A DNA stretch of 64,000 nt from Methylobacterium sp. (GCA_020252645.1 JADCCN010000010.1:100250-164249); one strand, 5' to 3'. Numbered from the stretch's first letter, positions 7,269 through 16,326 are shown. Notes: a model not told the origin generated them from the letters alone. Made by a program: numbers and translations.

Positions 7269-9434
7269 TCAGGCCCTCACGCGCACATATTCGCCGGGCG
7301 CATCGCAGAGCGGCTTGCGCTTGCCGCCGCCGGGCACGCGCGCCGGCACCTTCTCGTCGCCCCTGGTCAGCCAGGCATGCCAATGCGGCCACCAGGTGCC
7401 GGCGGTCTCCTCTGCCTTCTGCGCCCAGTTCTCGAACTCGCCCTCCACCGGGCCGCCGGTCCAGTACTGGTATTTCGGCTTCGAGACCGGGTTGACGACG
7501 CCGGCGATGTGACCGGAACCGGCCATCACATAGGTCACCGGCCCGCCGAAAAGCTTCGAGCCCACGAAAACCGATTTCGCAGGGGCGATATGATCTTCCT
7601 TGGCCGCAAGGTTGTAGATCGGGATCGTCACCCGGCCGAGGTCGAGCCGCCTGCCGCCCAACCGCATCTCCCCCTTGGCGAGCGTGTTGTGGAGGTAGCA
7701 GTTGCGCAGGTAGAAGCTGTGGTTCGCTTCCGCCATGTTCGTGGAATCCGAATTCCAGTAGAGCAGATCGAAGGGCGGCGGATTCTTGCCCTTGAGGTAG
7801 TTGTTGACCATGTAGGACCAGATGAGGTCGTTTGGCCGCAACATGTTGAAGGCCGAAGCCATTTTCGCGCCCGGCAAATAGCCGAACCGCGCCATGAGCT
7901 GCTCGACCGCGCCGATCTGCTCCTCATCCACGAAAGTCAGCAGCTCGCCGGCATGGGTGAAATCCACCTGCGTGGTGAAGAAGGTGGCGGTCTTCACGCG
8001 GTCGGGCCGGTCGGATTGTGCGATCCAGGCGAGCGTGGCCGCAAGCAGCGTGCCACCGACGCAATAGCCGATGGCATGGGCGCTCTTCTCGCCGGTGATC
8101 GCCTCGATTTCCTCGAGCGCCGCCAGCGGCCCCTTCTGCATGTAGGTGGTCCAGTCGTAAAGGCGATGCTTTTCGTTGGGGTTGACCCAGGAAAGCACGA
8201 AGACCGTGACGCCGTTTTCCACCGCCCAGCGGATGAAACTCTTCTCGGGGTTGAGATCAAGGATGTAGAACTTGTTGATCCAGGGCGGCACGATGAGAAG
8301 AGGGGTCCTGTAAACGGTCTGCGTGGTCGGCGTGTACTGGATCAGCTCGATGAGGTCATTGCGAAAAACCACCTTGCCCGGCGTGGTTGCAAGGTTCTTG
8401 CCCACCTCGAAGGCGCTGCCATCGGTCTGGCGGAGCTTCAGCTCGCCCTTGCCGGCATCGACATCCTCCGCGAGCATCCGCATGCCGCGCGCGATGTTCT
8501 CGCCCTGCTGCTCCAGTGTTGTTCGCAGCAATTCCGGGTTGGTCATGACGAAATTCGACGGCGAGAGCGCGCTGGCGATCTGCCGCATGTAGAACTGCGC
8601 CTTCTTCTTCGTGTGCGGATCGAGATCCTCCGCCTTTTCCACGAGGTTGTTGGCGAATTGCGCACCGATGAAATAGGCCTGCTTCAGGAAGTTGAAGTAG
8701 GGGTTTTCGTTCCATTCGGGATCGGCGAAGCGGTTGTCGCGCGCGGGCATCTCGACCGCCGGGGGCGCATCCGTGCCATGCACCTTGCGGACCATCGTCG
8801 ACCAGAGGTTGATCATGTCGAGCGAAAGATTTTTCTGAGCTTCAACGATGCGCGCCGGATCCTTCAGCCAGTATTCGGCCACCGCGCCCAGGGTCTTCGC
8901 TGCATCCGCGCTTTCGTCGGGCACGAGCGAGGCCCTCTCGCCCTTTTCCAGCGCGCGAAGATAGGCCGCGCCGAGCTTGGAACTCTCCGCCAGGATATCG
9001 GTGGAAACGCCCGCGATCTTCTCGAGGTCGAAGGGCGGCTGCGGGATGGCCATGTCTCCCGCCATGGCGATCGCAGGGGCCTCGGGGGCCGGGGCGGGGG
9101 GAGGTGCAACCGGTTTCGCGGTTGCTGCCGGTGTGGCCTGTGGGGAAGCGGGTGCCACTTCCTTGGCCGGCGCTCTCGCGGCGGAAGCTTTGGAAGCCGC
9201 GGCTTTCGGGGCAGCCGATACTTGCGCAGGAGCCCTGTCTTCGGAGAGCTTGCCGTTGCTGGGCCCGGTCTTTGCACGAGGGGCCTTTGCGGATTTCGCC
9301 CGCGCGGGTGCTTTCGGGGTCTTCGAGGGCGCGATCTTCTGGGCGGGCTGGGATTCACCGGCCTCGCTCGCGGCGGCCATGGACGGTTTTTTCGCGCTCG
9401 CAGCGCGTTTCGCCTGCGTCTTGCTCGTGGCCAT
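7269..9434 (-). CDS. phaC: Class I poly(3-hydroxyalkanoate) synthase with long N-terminal extension
   Basis: Polymerises 3-hydroxyacyl-CoA on the granule surface. The lipase-like box GYCVGGT puts the catalytic Cys at about residue 458, with Asp near 614 (KEDHIAP) and His near 642 (GSGHIAG). The Cys-Asp and Asp-His spacings (about 156 and 28) are close to those of Cupriavidus PhaC1 (C319, D480, H508). The protein is thus some 139 residues longer at the N terminus. That extension is rich in Ala, Lys and Pro (KAPARAKSAKAPRAK). Start chosen at the ATG 9434, with GGGGAGG 9 bases upstream, rather than 9473. Product 721 residues. The 798-residue plus-strand ORF across it is a shadow. Confidence 0.93.
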   Translation of the reverse strand: MATSKTQAKRAASAKKPSMAAASEAGESQPAQKIAPSKTPKAPARAKSAKAPRAKTGPSNGKLSEDRAPAQVSAAPKAAASKASAARAPAKEVAPASPQATPAATAKPVAPPPAPAPEAPAIAMAGDMAIPQPPFDLEKIAGVSTDILAESSKLGAAYLRALEKGERASLVPDESADAAKTLGAVAEYWLKDPARIVEAQKNLSLDMINLWSTMVRKVHGTDAPPAVEMPARDNRFADPEWNENPYFNFLKQAYFIGAQFANNLVEKAEDLDPHTKKKAQFYMRQIASALSPSNFVMTNPELLRTTLEQQGENIARGMRMLAEDVDAGKGELKLRQTDGSAFEVGKNLATTPGKVVFRNDLIELIQYTPTTQTVYRTPLLIVPPWINKFYILDLNPEKSFIRWAVENGVTVFVLSWVNPNEKHRLYDWTTYMQKGPLAALEEIEAITGEKSAHAIGYCVGGTLLAATLAWIAQSDRPDRVKTATFFTTQVDFTHAGELLTFVDEEQIGAVEQLMARFGYLPGAKMASAFNMLRPNDLIWSYMVNNYLKGKNPPPFDLLYWNSDSTNMAEANHSFYLRNCYLHNTLAKGEMRLGGRRLDLGRVTIPIYNLAAKEDHIAPAKSVFVGSKLFGGPVTYVMAGSGHIAGVVNPVSKPKYQYWTGGPVEGEFENWAQKAEETAGTWWPHWHAWLTRGDEKVPARVPGGGKRKPLCDAPGEYVRVRA

Positions 9435-9593
9435 GGCGTTTGGCCTCCCCGTTATCAGCCTTCTTCTTGTCATGCGCCTTGCGAAGACCTGGGTTTCCGC
9501 GAAACGCGCTCTTCTGTTCTGCCCATTTCCGCCGCATTAGGGAAGCAGAAACAAAGGCGCGCGACATTGGTTGCATACGGGACCGGGTGAAAC

Positions 9594-9989
9594 ATGACAT
9601 TTGCGAAAGCTCACCGCTTCGGCGGACGGCTCATGGCCGTGCTGGCCCTCGTCGCGGCCGCGCAGGGCCTGTCCGCCTGCATGGAAACGGCGCATTTCGG
9701 CCGCATGCCCCAGCTCGGCGGCGTGCGCACGGAAGTGGGCGAGCCGAAGGAATTCGTGCGCGAAACCCGCGCCGGCGCCCCGCAGGACTTCATCCCCGTC
9801 GGCGTGACCCCGCCCGAGCGGCGCATCGCCCCGCGTGACGAGGCCGGGGCAGCCGCCCTCGAGAAGGAACTGATCGCAGCCCGCCAGCGCAGCCAGGGCT
9901 TCGCGAACCGCCCGCTTCCGCGTTCGAGCTACGATGGCGCGGTTCCGACGCGACCCGCCGCTCCAAGGAAGGAATTGCTGCCGGATTGA
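9594..9989 (+). CDS. Putative lipoprotein, unknown function
   Basis: 131 residues with an N-terminal signal and a lipobox LSAC (Cys at about residue 29), so probably lipid-anchored in the envelope. The rest is charged, with no recognised domain: a repeated R-P-rich character and a predicted helix around AALEKELIAARQRSQ. GGTGA precedes the ATG. It sits 91 bases before the aminotransferase gene on the same strand and may be transcribed with it. Confidence 0.7.
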   Translation: MTFAKAHRFGGRLMAVLALVAAAQGLSACMETAHFGRMPQLGGVRTEVGEPKEFVRETRAGAPQDFIPVGVTPPERRIAPRDEAGAAALEKELIAARQRSQGFANRPLPRSSYDGAVPTRPAAPRKELLPD

Positions 9990-10080
9990 GGGCTGACCCT
10001 AGACAGGACCCCAGCTTTCCGTCATCGCGAAGACAAGCCAGCCCGAAATCTGTGGCCATCCCGGCCCGAGGGAGTTCTTC

Positions 10081-11301
10081 ATGAACGAGTTCCATCGCAT
10101 CCGCCGCCTTCCGCCTTACGTCTTCGAGCAGGTCAACAAGATCAAGGCGAAGGCGCGAGCTGCGGGCGCGGATATCATCGATCTCGGCATGGGAAACCCG
10201 GATCTGCCTGCGCCGAAGCATGTCATCGAGAAGCTGGTGGAAACGGCCGGCAAGCCGCGGACGGATCGCTACTCGGCCTCGAAAGGCATCGGCGGTCTTC
10301 GCCGCGCGCAGGCCGGCTATTACGAGCGCCGCTTCGGCGTGAAGCTGAACCCGGATACGCAGGTGATCGCCACGCTTGGCTCGAAGGAAGGCTTCGCCAA
10401 CATGGCGCAGGCCATCTGCGGCCCCGGCGATGTGGTGCTCGTGCCGAACCCGAGCTACCCCATCCATGCCTTCGGCTTCCTGATGGCCGGCGGCGTGATC
10501 CGCTCCGTTCCGGCCGAGCCGACGCCCGCGATGTTCCCGGCGCTCGAGCGCGCAATGATGCATTCCGTGCCCAAGCCCATCGCTCTGGTGGTCTGCTACC
10601 CTTCGAACCCCACGGCTTACGTGGCCGATCTCGATTTCTACCGCGATCTCGTGGCCTTCGCGAAGAAGCACGAGCTGATCCTGCTCTCCGATCTCGCCTA
10701 TTCGGAAGTCTATTTCGACGATACGAAGCCGCCGCCTTCCGTGCTGCAGGTGCCGGGCGCGATGGATGTGACGGTTGAATTCACGTCCATGTCTAAAACC
10801 TTTTCCATGGCCGGCTGGCGCATGGGTTTCGCGGTTGGAAACGAGCGCCTGCTTGCGGCGCTGGCGCGCGTGAAATCCTACCTCGATTACGGCGCCTACA
10901 CGCCCATTCAGGTGGCCGCGACCGCAGCCCTCAACGGCCCGGAAGATTGCATCCACGAGATGCGCGGCATCTATCGCCAGCGCCGGGATGTGATGGTCGA
11001 GAGCTTCGGCAAGGCCGGGTGGGAGATTCCGCCGCCGGAAGCCTCGATGTTCGCCTGGGTGCAGATCCCGGAGAAATTCCGTCACCTCGGCAGCCTCGAA
11101 TTCTCGAAGCTTTTGGTGGAGAAGGCGGATGTCGCGGTTGCGCCGGGCATCGGTTTTGGCGAGCATGGCGATGATTATGTGCGCCTTGCCCTCGTCGAAA
11201 ACGAGCAGCGCATCCGCCAGGCCGCGCGCAGCCTCAAGAAGTTCTTCGACACGGCCGATGCCACGCTCCACAACGTGATCGACATCAAGCGGGCGGTTTG
11301 A
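10081..11301 (+). CDS. alaC: Class I/II PLP aminotransferase (AlaC / LL-DAP aminotransferase-like)
   Basis: 406 residues. Fold type I aminotransferase with DLGMGNPDLPAP near the start, CYPSNPTAYVADL, and the PLP lysine in SMSKTFSMAGWRMGFAVGN. The sequence is of the group annotated as LL-diaminopimelate aminotransferase or glutamate-pyruvate aminotransferase AlaC. Rhizobial genomes have this gene just before hom and glpX, which suggests amino-acid biosynthesis. The exact substrate (alanine-pyruvate or another amino donor) cannot be read from sequence, so the symbol is tentative. Here two small TA genes and telA separate it from hom. Confidence 0.82.
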   Translation: MNEFHRIRRLPPYVFEQVNKIKAKARAAGADIIDLGMGNPDLPAPKHVIEKLVETAGKPRTDRYSASKGIGGLRRAQAGYYERRFGVKLNPDTQVIATLGSKEGFANMAQAICGPGDVVLVPNPSYPIHAFGFLMAGGVIRSVPAEPTPAMFPALERAMMHSVPKPIALVVCYPSNPTAYVADLDFYRDLVAFAKKHELILLSDLAYSEVYFDDTKPPPSVLQVPGAMDVTVEFTSMSKTFSMAGWRMGFAVGNERLLAALARVKSYLDYGAYTPIQVAATAALNGPEDCIHEMRGIYRQRRDVMVESFGKAGWEIPPPEASMFAWVQIPEKFRHLGSLEFSKLLVEKADVAVAPGIGFGEHGDDYVRLALVENEQRIRQAARSLKKFFDTADATLHNVIDIKRAV

Positions 11302-11305
11302 GGCC

Positions 11306-11569
11306 TTGCGCGTCATTGTATTCGAGCGGAAGGCAGCGCGGGCGCTGGATGATCTGGCGCCGGATATCCGTCAGCAAGTCGAACGCGACATAATCGCGTT
11401 GGCACTGGATCGGGATTCGGTGGCGGCGCAGATTGCCCCGCTGCAAGGTTTTGAGGCCTCGCGCTTGAGAAGTGGCGATTGGCGGATTATTTTTACTGAA
11501 AATCCGACTTTCGTTCGGGTTCTTTTCATTGGCCACCGCAAAGATATCTACAGAAAGGGCCTGTCATGA
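11306..11569 (+). CDS. RelE/ParE-type toxin of a toxin-antitoxin pair
   Basis: 87 residues from a TTG start. RVIVFERKAARALDDLAP, the central QIAPLQGFEASRLRSGDWRIIF and the end VLFIGHRKDIYRK match the small RelE/ParE fold (mRNA interferase or gyrase inhibitor). Its stop overlaps the next start in ATGA. The start follows the aminotransferase stop by only 4 bases, so it may be expressed by read-through. Toxin comes first in this module, the reverse of the usual order. Which target it has cannot be told. Confidence 0.85.
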   Translation: MRVIVFERKAARALDDLAPDIRQQVERDIIALALDRDSVAAQIAPLQGFEASRLRSGDWRIIFTENPTFVRVLFIGHRKDIYRKGLS

Positions 11570-11838
11570 AGAGCCGGGTTCAGTATCTCGTTTCCCCCAG
11601 TGGCGAACGCCTGGTCGTGCTTGCTGAGAGCCAGTATCTCGAGTTGCTGAAGGGCAGGCTGCCGGTGGTGAATGACCCGGAAGAGGGTGAGCTTGCGGAC
11701 GACGTCGTGGCCGAACTCATGCGGGCATCCGTTGAAATCAAGCAAAACTCGATTCTTGCGAAGCCGGTAGACGGGAAACGTCTTCACTTTGTCGAAAAAC
11801 ATCCCTCGCCAGTCTCTCCCAAGAAAAAGATGGCCTGA
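11566..11838 (+). CDS. Phd/YefM-like antitoxin
   Basis: 90 residues, overlapping the toxin by ATGA. The N-terminal YLVSPSGERLVVLAESQYLELL resembles the DNA-binding and dimer start of Phd/YefM-type antitoxins. The C-terminal half (about residues 40-90) is acidic then basic and would wrap the toxin. Antitoxins of this kind usually repress their own operon. Family assignment is based on the N-terminal pattern only. Confidence 0.7.
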   Translation: MKSRVQYLVSPSGERLVVLAESQYLELLKGRLPVVNDPEEGELADDVVAELMRASVEIKQNSILAKPVDGKRLHFVEKHPSPVSPKKKMA

Positions 11839-11915
11839 CGGCTCGCACCCGTGACATTCCGGGGTTGCCTCACTACATCTCGCGGACGACGTTTAACCCC
11901 TCCCGCGAGGTTTCC

Positions 11916-12995
11916 ATGTCTGATGCCGAAAAGCTGGCCGCCACGGCCCATCTGCCCTCCATCCAGCTCGACCGGGGGCGCGTGGAGGCGGTGAAGAAGG
12001 AACTCGACATCACGGACCGCGCCAACATCGTCACCTATGGCGACAAGGCGCAGGCCCGCGTCTCGGATTTCGCGGATCGCATTCTGGCCGAAACGCGCAA
12101 CAAGGAGATGGGGAAGACCGGTGATCTGCTCACCGATATCCTCACACGCGCGAAGGGGCTTGATCCCGCTTCGGTCGGCCAGCTCAACTGGTTCCAGCGG
12201 CTCTTCACGAACATGCAGACGCGTCTCAGCCGCTTCAAGGAGCAGTTCTCGACCGTCGCCTCGCAGATTGATCGCGTCACGATCGAACTCGACAAGCACA
12301 AGGAGGGCCTGCGCCGCGACATCCATATGCTCGATGACCTGCACGAGCAGACCAAGGCCGCGATCGCCGAACTCGACACCTATATCGAGGCCGGCAAGGC
12401 CTATGGCGAGGAATTCAAGGCGGGCCGCCTCGCGGCGCTGAAGGCCGATGCCGATGCAAAAGCCAACACCACCGAGGGGCTGATGGCCGCGCAGGCTTAT
12501 CAGGATGCGTTGCAGGCGCTCGACCGGCTCGAAAAGCGCGTGATGTATCTCCAGCAGGCGCGGCAGATCGGCATCCAGCAGCTTCCGCAGATCCGCATCG
12601 TGCAGGCGGGCGATGAAACCCTCATCGAGAATTTGCAGGCAACCACGCAGCTCACCATCCCGGTCTGGAAGCAGAAGATGATCCTGCTTCTCGGCCTCAC
12701 CCGCCAGCAGGGCGCGCTCGACCTGCAGAAGACCGTTACCGACGCCACCAACACGATGCTGAAGCAGGCCTCCGAGATGATGAAGGGGCAGGCGATCGAG
12801 ATCGAGAAGCAGAGCCAGCGCGGCATCGTCGACATGGCGACGCTCGAGAAGACCAACCGCGACCTCATCGATACCATCACCCAGGTGATGAATGTGCAGA
12901 ACGAGGGCCGCCGCAAGCGCGCCGAGGTGGAAAACCGCCTGAACGAGATGAATACCGAGCTGAAGCGGCACCTCTCGGCGCTGCCTTCGCCGTAA
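11916..12995 (+). CDS. TelA/KlaA family toxic anion resistance protein
   Basis: 359 residues from the ATG at 11916 (CGCGAGG 5 bases upstream), ignoring 17 unsupported codons of the track ORF. Mostly helical with heptad-like stretches (RLSRFKEQFSTVASQIDRVTIELDKHKEGLRRDI), as in the TelA family linked to tellurite resistance and to envelope stress proteins. The family motif area VWKQKMILLLGLTRQQGALDLQK is present. Cytoplasmic. Exact role unknown; no ter genes are nearby. Confidence 0.85.
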   Translation: MSDAEKLAATAHLPSIQLDRGRVEAVKKELDITDRANIVTYGDKAQARVSDFADRILAETRNKEMGKTGDLLTDILTRAKGLDPASVGQLNWFQRLFTNMQTRLSRFKEQFSTVASQIDRVTIELDKHKEGLRRDIHMLDDLHEQTKAAIAELDTYIEAGKAYGEEFKAGRLAALKADADAKANTTEGLMAAQAYQDALQALDRLEKRVMYLQQARQIGIQQLPQIRIVQAGDETLIENLQATTQLTIPVWKQKMILLLGLTRQQGALDLQKTVTDATNTMLKQASEMMKGQAIEIEKQSQRGIVDMATLEKTNRDLIDTITQVMNVQNEGRRKRAEVENRLNEMNTELKRHLSALPSP

Positions 12996-13151
12996 GGCCG
13001 GGCGCCGGCCCGCGGCTCTTCGCGCGAGAGGAGGCGAAACGGAATGCCCCTTTCGCGCGAGGAAAATACGACAGAAAAAAGCGACAGAGCATCCGATCTC
13101 ATTCGGTCAGATCGGAGAATGCTCGAGGGGAATCGGCCGCGTGGGGGCGAA

Positions 13152-14453
13152 ATGTCGAAAGCATTGAAAATCGGGATTGCCGGATTGGGAACCGTGGGTG
13201 CCGCCACGATCCGCATCCTCACCCAGGCCGCGAACGAACTCGCGGAGCGCGCGGGCCGGCCCATTCAAGTCGTCGCGGTTTCCGCCCGTTCCAGGGGCAA
13301 GGATCGCGGCATCGATCTCTCCGGCTATCGCTGGTATGACGATCCGGTCGAGATGGCCTGTCGCACGGATATCGATGTCATCGTCGAATTGATGGGCGGT
13401 GCAGAGGGCGAGGCGCGCGCGACGGTCGAGGCCGCGCTCGATCACGGCATCGCGGTGGTGACTGCGAACAAGGCGCTGCTCGCAAAGCATGGGCCGGCTT
13501 TGGCGCGTCGTGCGGAAAGCCATGGCGTGACCATCGCCTTCGAAGCGGCCGCTGCCGGGGGTATCCCGGTCATCAAGGCCCTGCGCGAGGCGCTCGTGGG
13601 CAACGAGATCACCCGCATCTCCGGCATCCTCAATGGCACCTGCAATTACATCCTGAGCCGGATGGAAGAGGAGGGGCTGGATTTTGTCGCCTGCCTCAAG
13701 GCCGCGCAGGAGCTGGGCTATGCCGAGGCCGACCCGACCTTCGATATCGAGGGCTATGACACCGCCCACAAGCTCGCGCTTCTCACCGCGCTTGCCTTCG
13801 GCACGGAGGTGGATGGCGATGCGGTCTATGTCGAGGGGATTTCGGGTGTCACGCCGCTCGATCTTCTGATGGCGGAAGAACTTGGTTTCCGCATCAAGCT
13901 GCTGGGGGTCGCCGAGCGCACCGCGCAGGGCATCGAGCAGCGCGTGCACCCCACTTTTGTGCCGCGCACCAGCCAGCTCGCCGGCGTGATGGGCGTGACC
14001 AACGCGGTGGAAATCCAGGCGCAGCCCGTGGGCGCGATCACCCTTGTCGGCCCCGGTGCGGGTGGTGGTGCCACGGCCTCGGCGGTTGTGGGCGATATCG
14101 TCGATCTCGCGCGGGGCAACCGCGTCTCGGTCTTCGGCCGGCCATCGGGCGCGCTGGCAAAGCCGATCCGCGCGCCGATGCAGCAACATGAGGGCGGTTA
14201 TTACGTGCGCCTGCAGGTGCTCGACCGGCCCGGCGCCGCCGCGACCATCGCAAGCCGCATGGCCGAACGCGGCATCAGCCTCGAATCCATCCTGCAGAAG
14301 GGCAGGGGCACGCCGCGCAGCGCCTCGGGCGCGGTGCCGGTCATCCTCATCACCTATGCGACCACCGAACTCCGCGTGCGCGATGCGGTCGCCGCCATCG
14401 CCGAGGAAGGCGTGCTCGACGGCCCGCCGCAGGTGATCCGGATTGAACGGTGA
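13152..14453 (+). CDS. hom: Homoserine dehydrogenase
   Basis: Reduces aspartate semialdehyde to homoserine, the branch to threonine and methionine. 433 residues from ATG 13152 (GGGGGCGA upstream); the track start 36 codons earlier is unsupported. Rossmann motif IGIAGLGTVG at residue 7, the catalytic region GILNGTCNYILSRM, and AEADPTFDIEGYDTAHKLALL are all present. The C-terminal 85 or so residues (YYVRLQVLDRPGAAATIA) form an ACT domain, suggesting threonine feedback. It follows the aminotransferase block and precedes glpX as in other Hyphomicrobiales. Confidence 0.96.
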   Translation: MSKALKIGIAGLGTVGAATIRILTQAANELAERAGRPIQVVAVSARSRGKDRGIDLSGYRWYDDPVEMACRTDIDVIVELMGGAEGEARATVEAALDHGIAVVTANKALLAKHGPALARRAESHGVTIAFEAAAAGGIPVIKALREALVGNEITRISGILNGTCNYILSRMEEEGLDFVACLKAAQELGYAEADPTFDIEGYDTAHKLALLTALAFGTEVDGDAVYVEGISGVTPLDLLMAEELGFRIKLLGVAERTAQGIEQRVHPTFVPRTSQLAGVMGVTNAVEIQAQPVGAITLVGPGAGGGATASAVVGDIVDLARGNRVSVFGRPSGALAKPIRAPMQQHEGGYYVRLQVLDRPGAAATIASRMAERGISLESILQKGRGTPRSASGAVPVILITYATTELRVRDAVAAIAEEGVLDGPPQVIRIER

Positions 14454-14456
14454 GGT

Positions 14457-14942
14457 CTATTCGGCGGAGACGAATTCGACGGGGATGTTGAACAGCGCGG
14501 CCATCTGCGCTTGCTCTTGATCGGCGGTCAGAAGTGTCGCGTTTTTTCGCTTGGCGTGAGCGATGTAGATGCAATCATAGATATTGAAAGTCGTTGCCAA
14601 GTCCGGTTTGGGCTTGCCTTCGGCGTTCGCATGCCATTGTCGTGCGACAAAAGACATAAACCGAGCATTTTCGATCAACTCTTCATCCACCGGATCGAGC
14701 CTGCCAACATGACGGAGGGAATATTCAGCCTCCGCCAGTTGCTCAAAAGTTGCCTCCCCACGCCGTTGTTTCTTGGCGATCGTGTTGTGGACCTCCAGAG
14801 CGATGAGAGACGGGGCCAAAAGCACATGACGAAATTGAATCACGTTCCCCTCTGCTATAGGGAGATACGAACTTGCTTTCTCGCTCCCGGGCTCATCCAC
14901 AATCCATTTGACTGCAACGGAAGTATCAATCGTCAGAATCAT
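14457..14942 (-). CDS. vapC: PIN-domain toxin (VapC/FitB-like ribonuclease)
   Basis: 161 residues. PIN nuclease acidic residues are visible: Asp6 in MILTIDTSVAVKW, Glu in LIALEVHNTI, Asp in NIYDCIYIAHA and Asp in LLTADQEQ. Such toxins cut tRNA or rRNA. The start overlaps the end of the upstream antitoxin gene by 17 bases. It is convergent with hom, its stop lying only 3 bases from the hom stop, and it is inserted between hom and glpX. Confidence 0.9.
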   Translation of the reverse strand: MILTIDTSVAVKWIVDEPGSEKASSYLPIAEGNVIQFRHVLLAPSLIALEVHNTIAKKQRRGEATFEQLAEAEYSLRHVGRLDPVDEELIENARFMSFVARQWHANAEGKPKPDLATTFNIYDCIYIAHAKRKNATLLTADQEQAQMAALFNIPVEFVSAE

Positions 14943-15180
14943 CGCCCTCTCGCAACTTCCGGATAAGTGGAACGGAATCTAACCCTTTTTTGGGGGTCAT
15001 CGCGCGCAACTCGGCGAGGCGGTCCAACCAGCCCCGCATTTCCTCGTTTGTCTTGCGCTGCGCCGCCTCCTCCAGCGCGCTGCGTGCAAGCGCCTCCACC
15101 GGTACATTGCGTTCTTTCGCCAGCAGCTTTAGCCGTTCGAGAATGGCGTCGTCGATCTTGCGAACCAGAATCTGTCCCAT
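14926..15180 (-). CDS. FitA/VapB-like ribbon-helix-helix antitoxin
   Basis: 84 residues from ATG 15180 with GGGAGG five bases upstream; the track ORF begins 37 codons earlier in the promoter. MGQILVRKIDDAILERLKLLAKERN is the short beta-strand plus helix of RHH DNA-binding antitoxins, followed by a charged C-terminal tail that neutralises the PIN toxin. It is divergent from glpX, so its operator lies in the 125-base space 15181-15305. Confidence 0.85.
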   Translation of the reverse strand: MGQILVRKIDDAILERLKLLAKERNVPVEALARSALEEAAQRKTNEEMRGWLDRLAELRAMTPKKGLDSVPLIRKLREGDDSDD

Positions 15181-15305
15181 GAAAGCCTCCCGGCTGAATA
15201 TGCTGATATCAAAATGATATCGTTTCAAGCCTTGCCCATCAAGCTGGCATTGCGACGCAAGATCTGTATAGGGACGCACAGAACCCTTCACGAAAAGCGA
15301 CCGCC

Positions 15306-16301
15306 ATGACCGACCTCGTCGTCACCGAAGACAAGATCATCGAACGCATCCTCACCATGGAACTCGTGCGCGTGACCGAGCGTGCGGCGGTGGCCTCGGC
15401 CAGGCTGCGCGGGCGCGGCAACGAGAAGGCGGCGGACCAGGCGGCGGTGGATGCCATGCGGCGCGAATTGAACAAGCTTCCCATCGACGGCACCATCGTG
15501 ATCGGCGAGGGCGAGCGCGACGAAGCGCCGATGCTCTATATCGGCGAGAAGGTGGGCACCAAGAAGGGCCCGAAGGTCGATATCGCGGTCGATCCGCTGG
15601 AAGGCACGACGCTCTGCGCGAAGGACATGCCGGGCTCGATCGCCGTGATGGCGATGGCGCAGGCCGGCACCTTGCTCTACGCGCCCGATGTCTACATGGA
15701 CAAGATCGCCATTGGCCCGGGCTATCCCAAGGGCATCATCGATCTTGATGCGAGCGTGGAAGACAACATCCACGCGCTGGCCAAGGCCAAGGGCGTGAAG
15801 GCCAATGAAATCACCGCGCTGGTGATGGATCGCCCGCGCCATGCCGATCTCATTGCGAAGCTGCGCGCGCTGGGCTGCTCCATCCGCCTCATCACCGATG
15901 GCGACGTGGTGGGCGTGATCCAGTGTGCGGAAACCGCGAAAACCGGCATCGACATCTATCTCGGCATTGGCGGCGCGCCGGAAGGCGTGCTCGCGGCCGG
16001 CGCCCTGCGCTGCGTCGGCGGCCAGATGCAGGGCCGCCTCATCCTCGATACGCCCGAGAAGATCGCCCGCGCCGCGACCATGGGCGTGAAGGAGCCGAAG
16101 AAGAAATACGACCTCTTCGAGCTTGCCTCGGGCGACACCGTCGTTGCCGCCACCGGCGTCACCGATGGCGCGCTCTTGAAGGGCGTGAAGTTCTCGGGCG
16201 AGATCATCGAGACGGAAACCATCGTCTATCGCTCGCTCACCGGCACGGTGCGGCGCATCCAGGGCGAGCACCGGGAACTTGCGAAGTTCCATTTGGATTG
16301 A
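15306..16301 (+). CDS. glpX: Class II fructose-1,6-bisphosphatase
   Basis: Gluconeogenic phosphatase (fructose-1,6-bisphosphate to fructose-6-phosphate). 331 residues, the family length. GlpX motifs: LRGRGNEKAADQAAVDAMR, IVIGEGERDEAPML (metal-binding acids) and DIAVDPLEGTTLCA (D-P-L-E-G-T, the inositol-phosphatase-fold signature). Its place after hom and before recJ is the usual order in rhizobia. A block of repeats follows directly. Confidence 0.96.
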   Translation: MTDLVVTEDKIIERILTMELVRVTERAAVASARLRGRGNEKAADQAAVDAMRRELNKLPIDGTIVIGEGERDEAPMLYIGEKVGTKKGPKVDIAVDPLEGTTLCAKDMPGSIAVMAMAQAGTLLYAPDVYMDKIAIGPGYPKGIIDLDASVEDNIHALAKAKGVKANEITALVMDRPRHADLIAKLRALGCSIRLITDGDVVGVIQCAETAKTGIDIYLGIGGAPEGVLAAGALRCVGGQMQGRLILDTPEKIARAATMGVKEPKKKYDLFELASGDTVVAATGVTDGALLKGVKFSGEIIETETIVYRSLTGTVRRIQGEHRELAKFHLD

Positions 16302-16326
16302 GAAGAGCAGGGCGCCGCCGGCATTT

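Noticed and set aside
7194-9590. 798-codon plus-strand ORF antisense to phaC
   Set aside because: It is a shadow of the high-GC phaC gene: composition is Arg/Gly/His-rich (GRRSRGGSFGSRGFRGSRY), no domain or ribosome site, while phaC has a full catalytic triad.
11850-11880. Short match (GACATTCCGGGGT) shared between the region before telA and the aapJ-aapQ spacer
   Set aside because: Only 13 bases and no further similarity around it; may be chance in a GC-rich genome.
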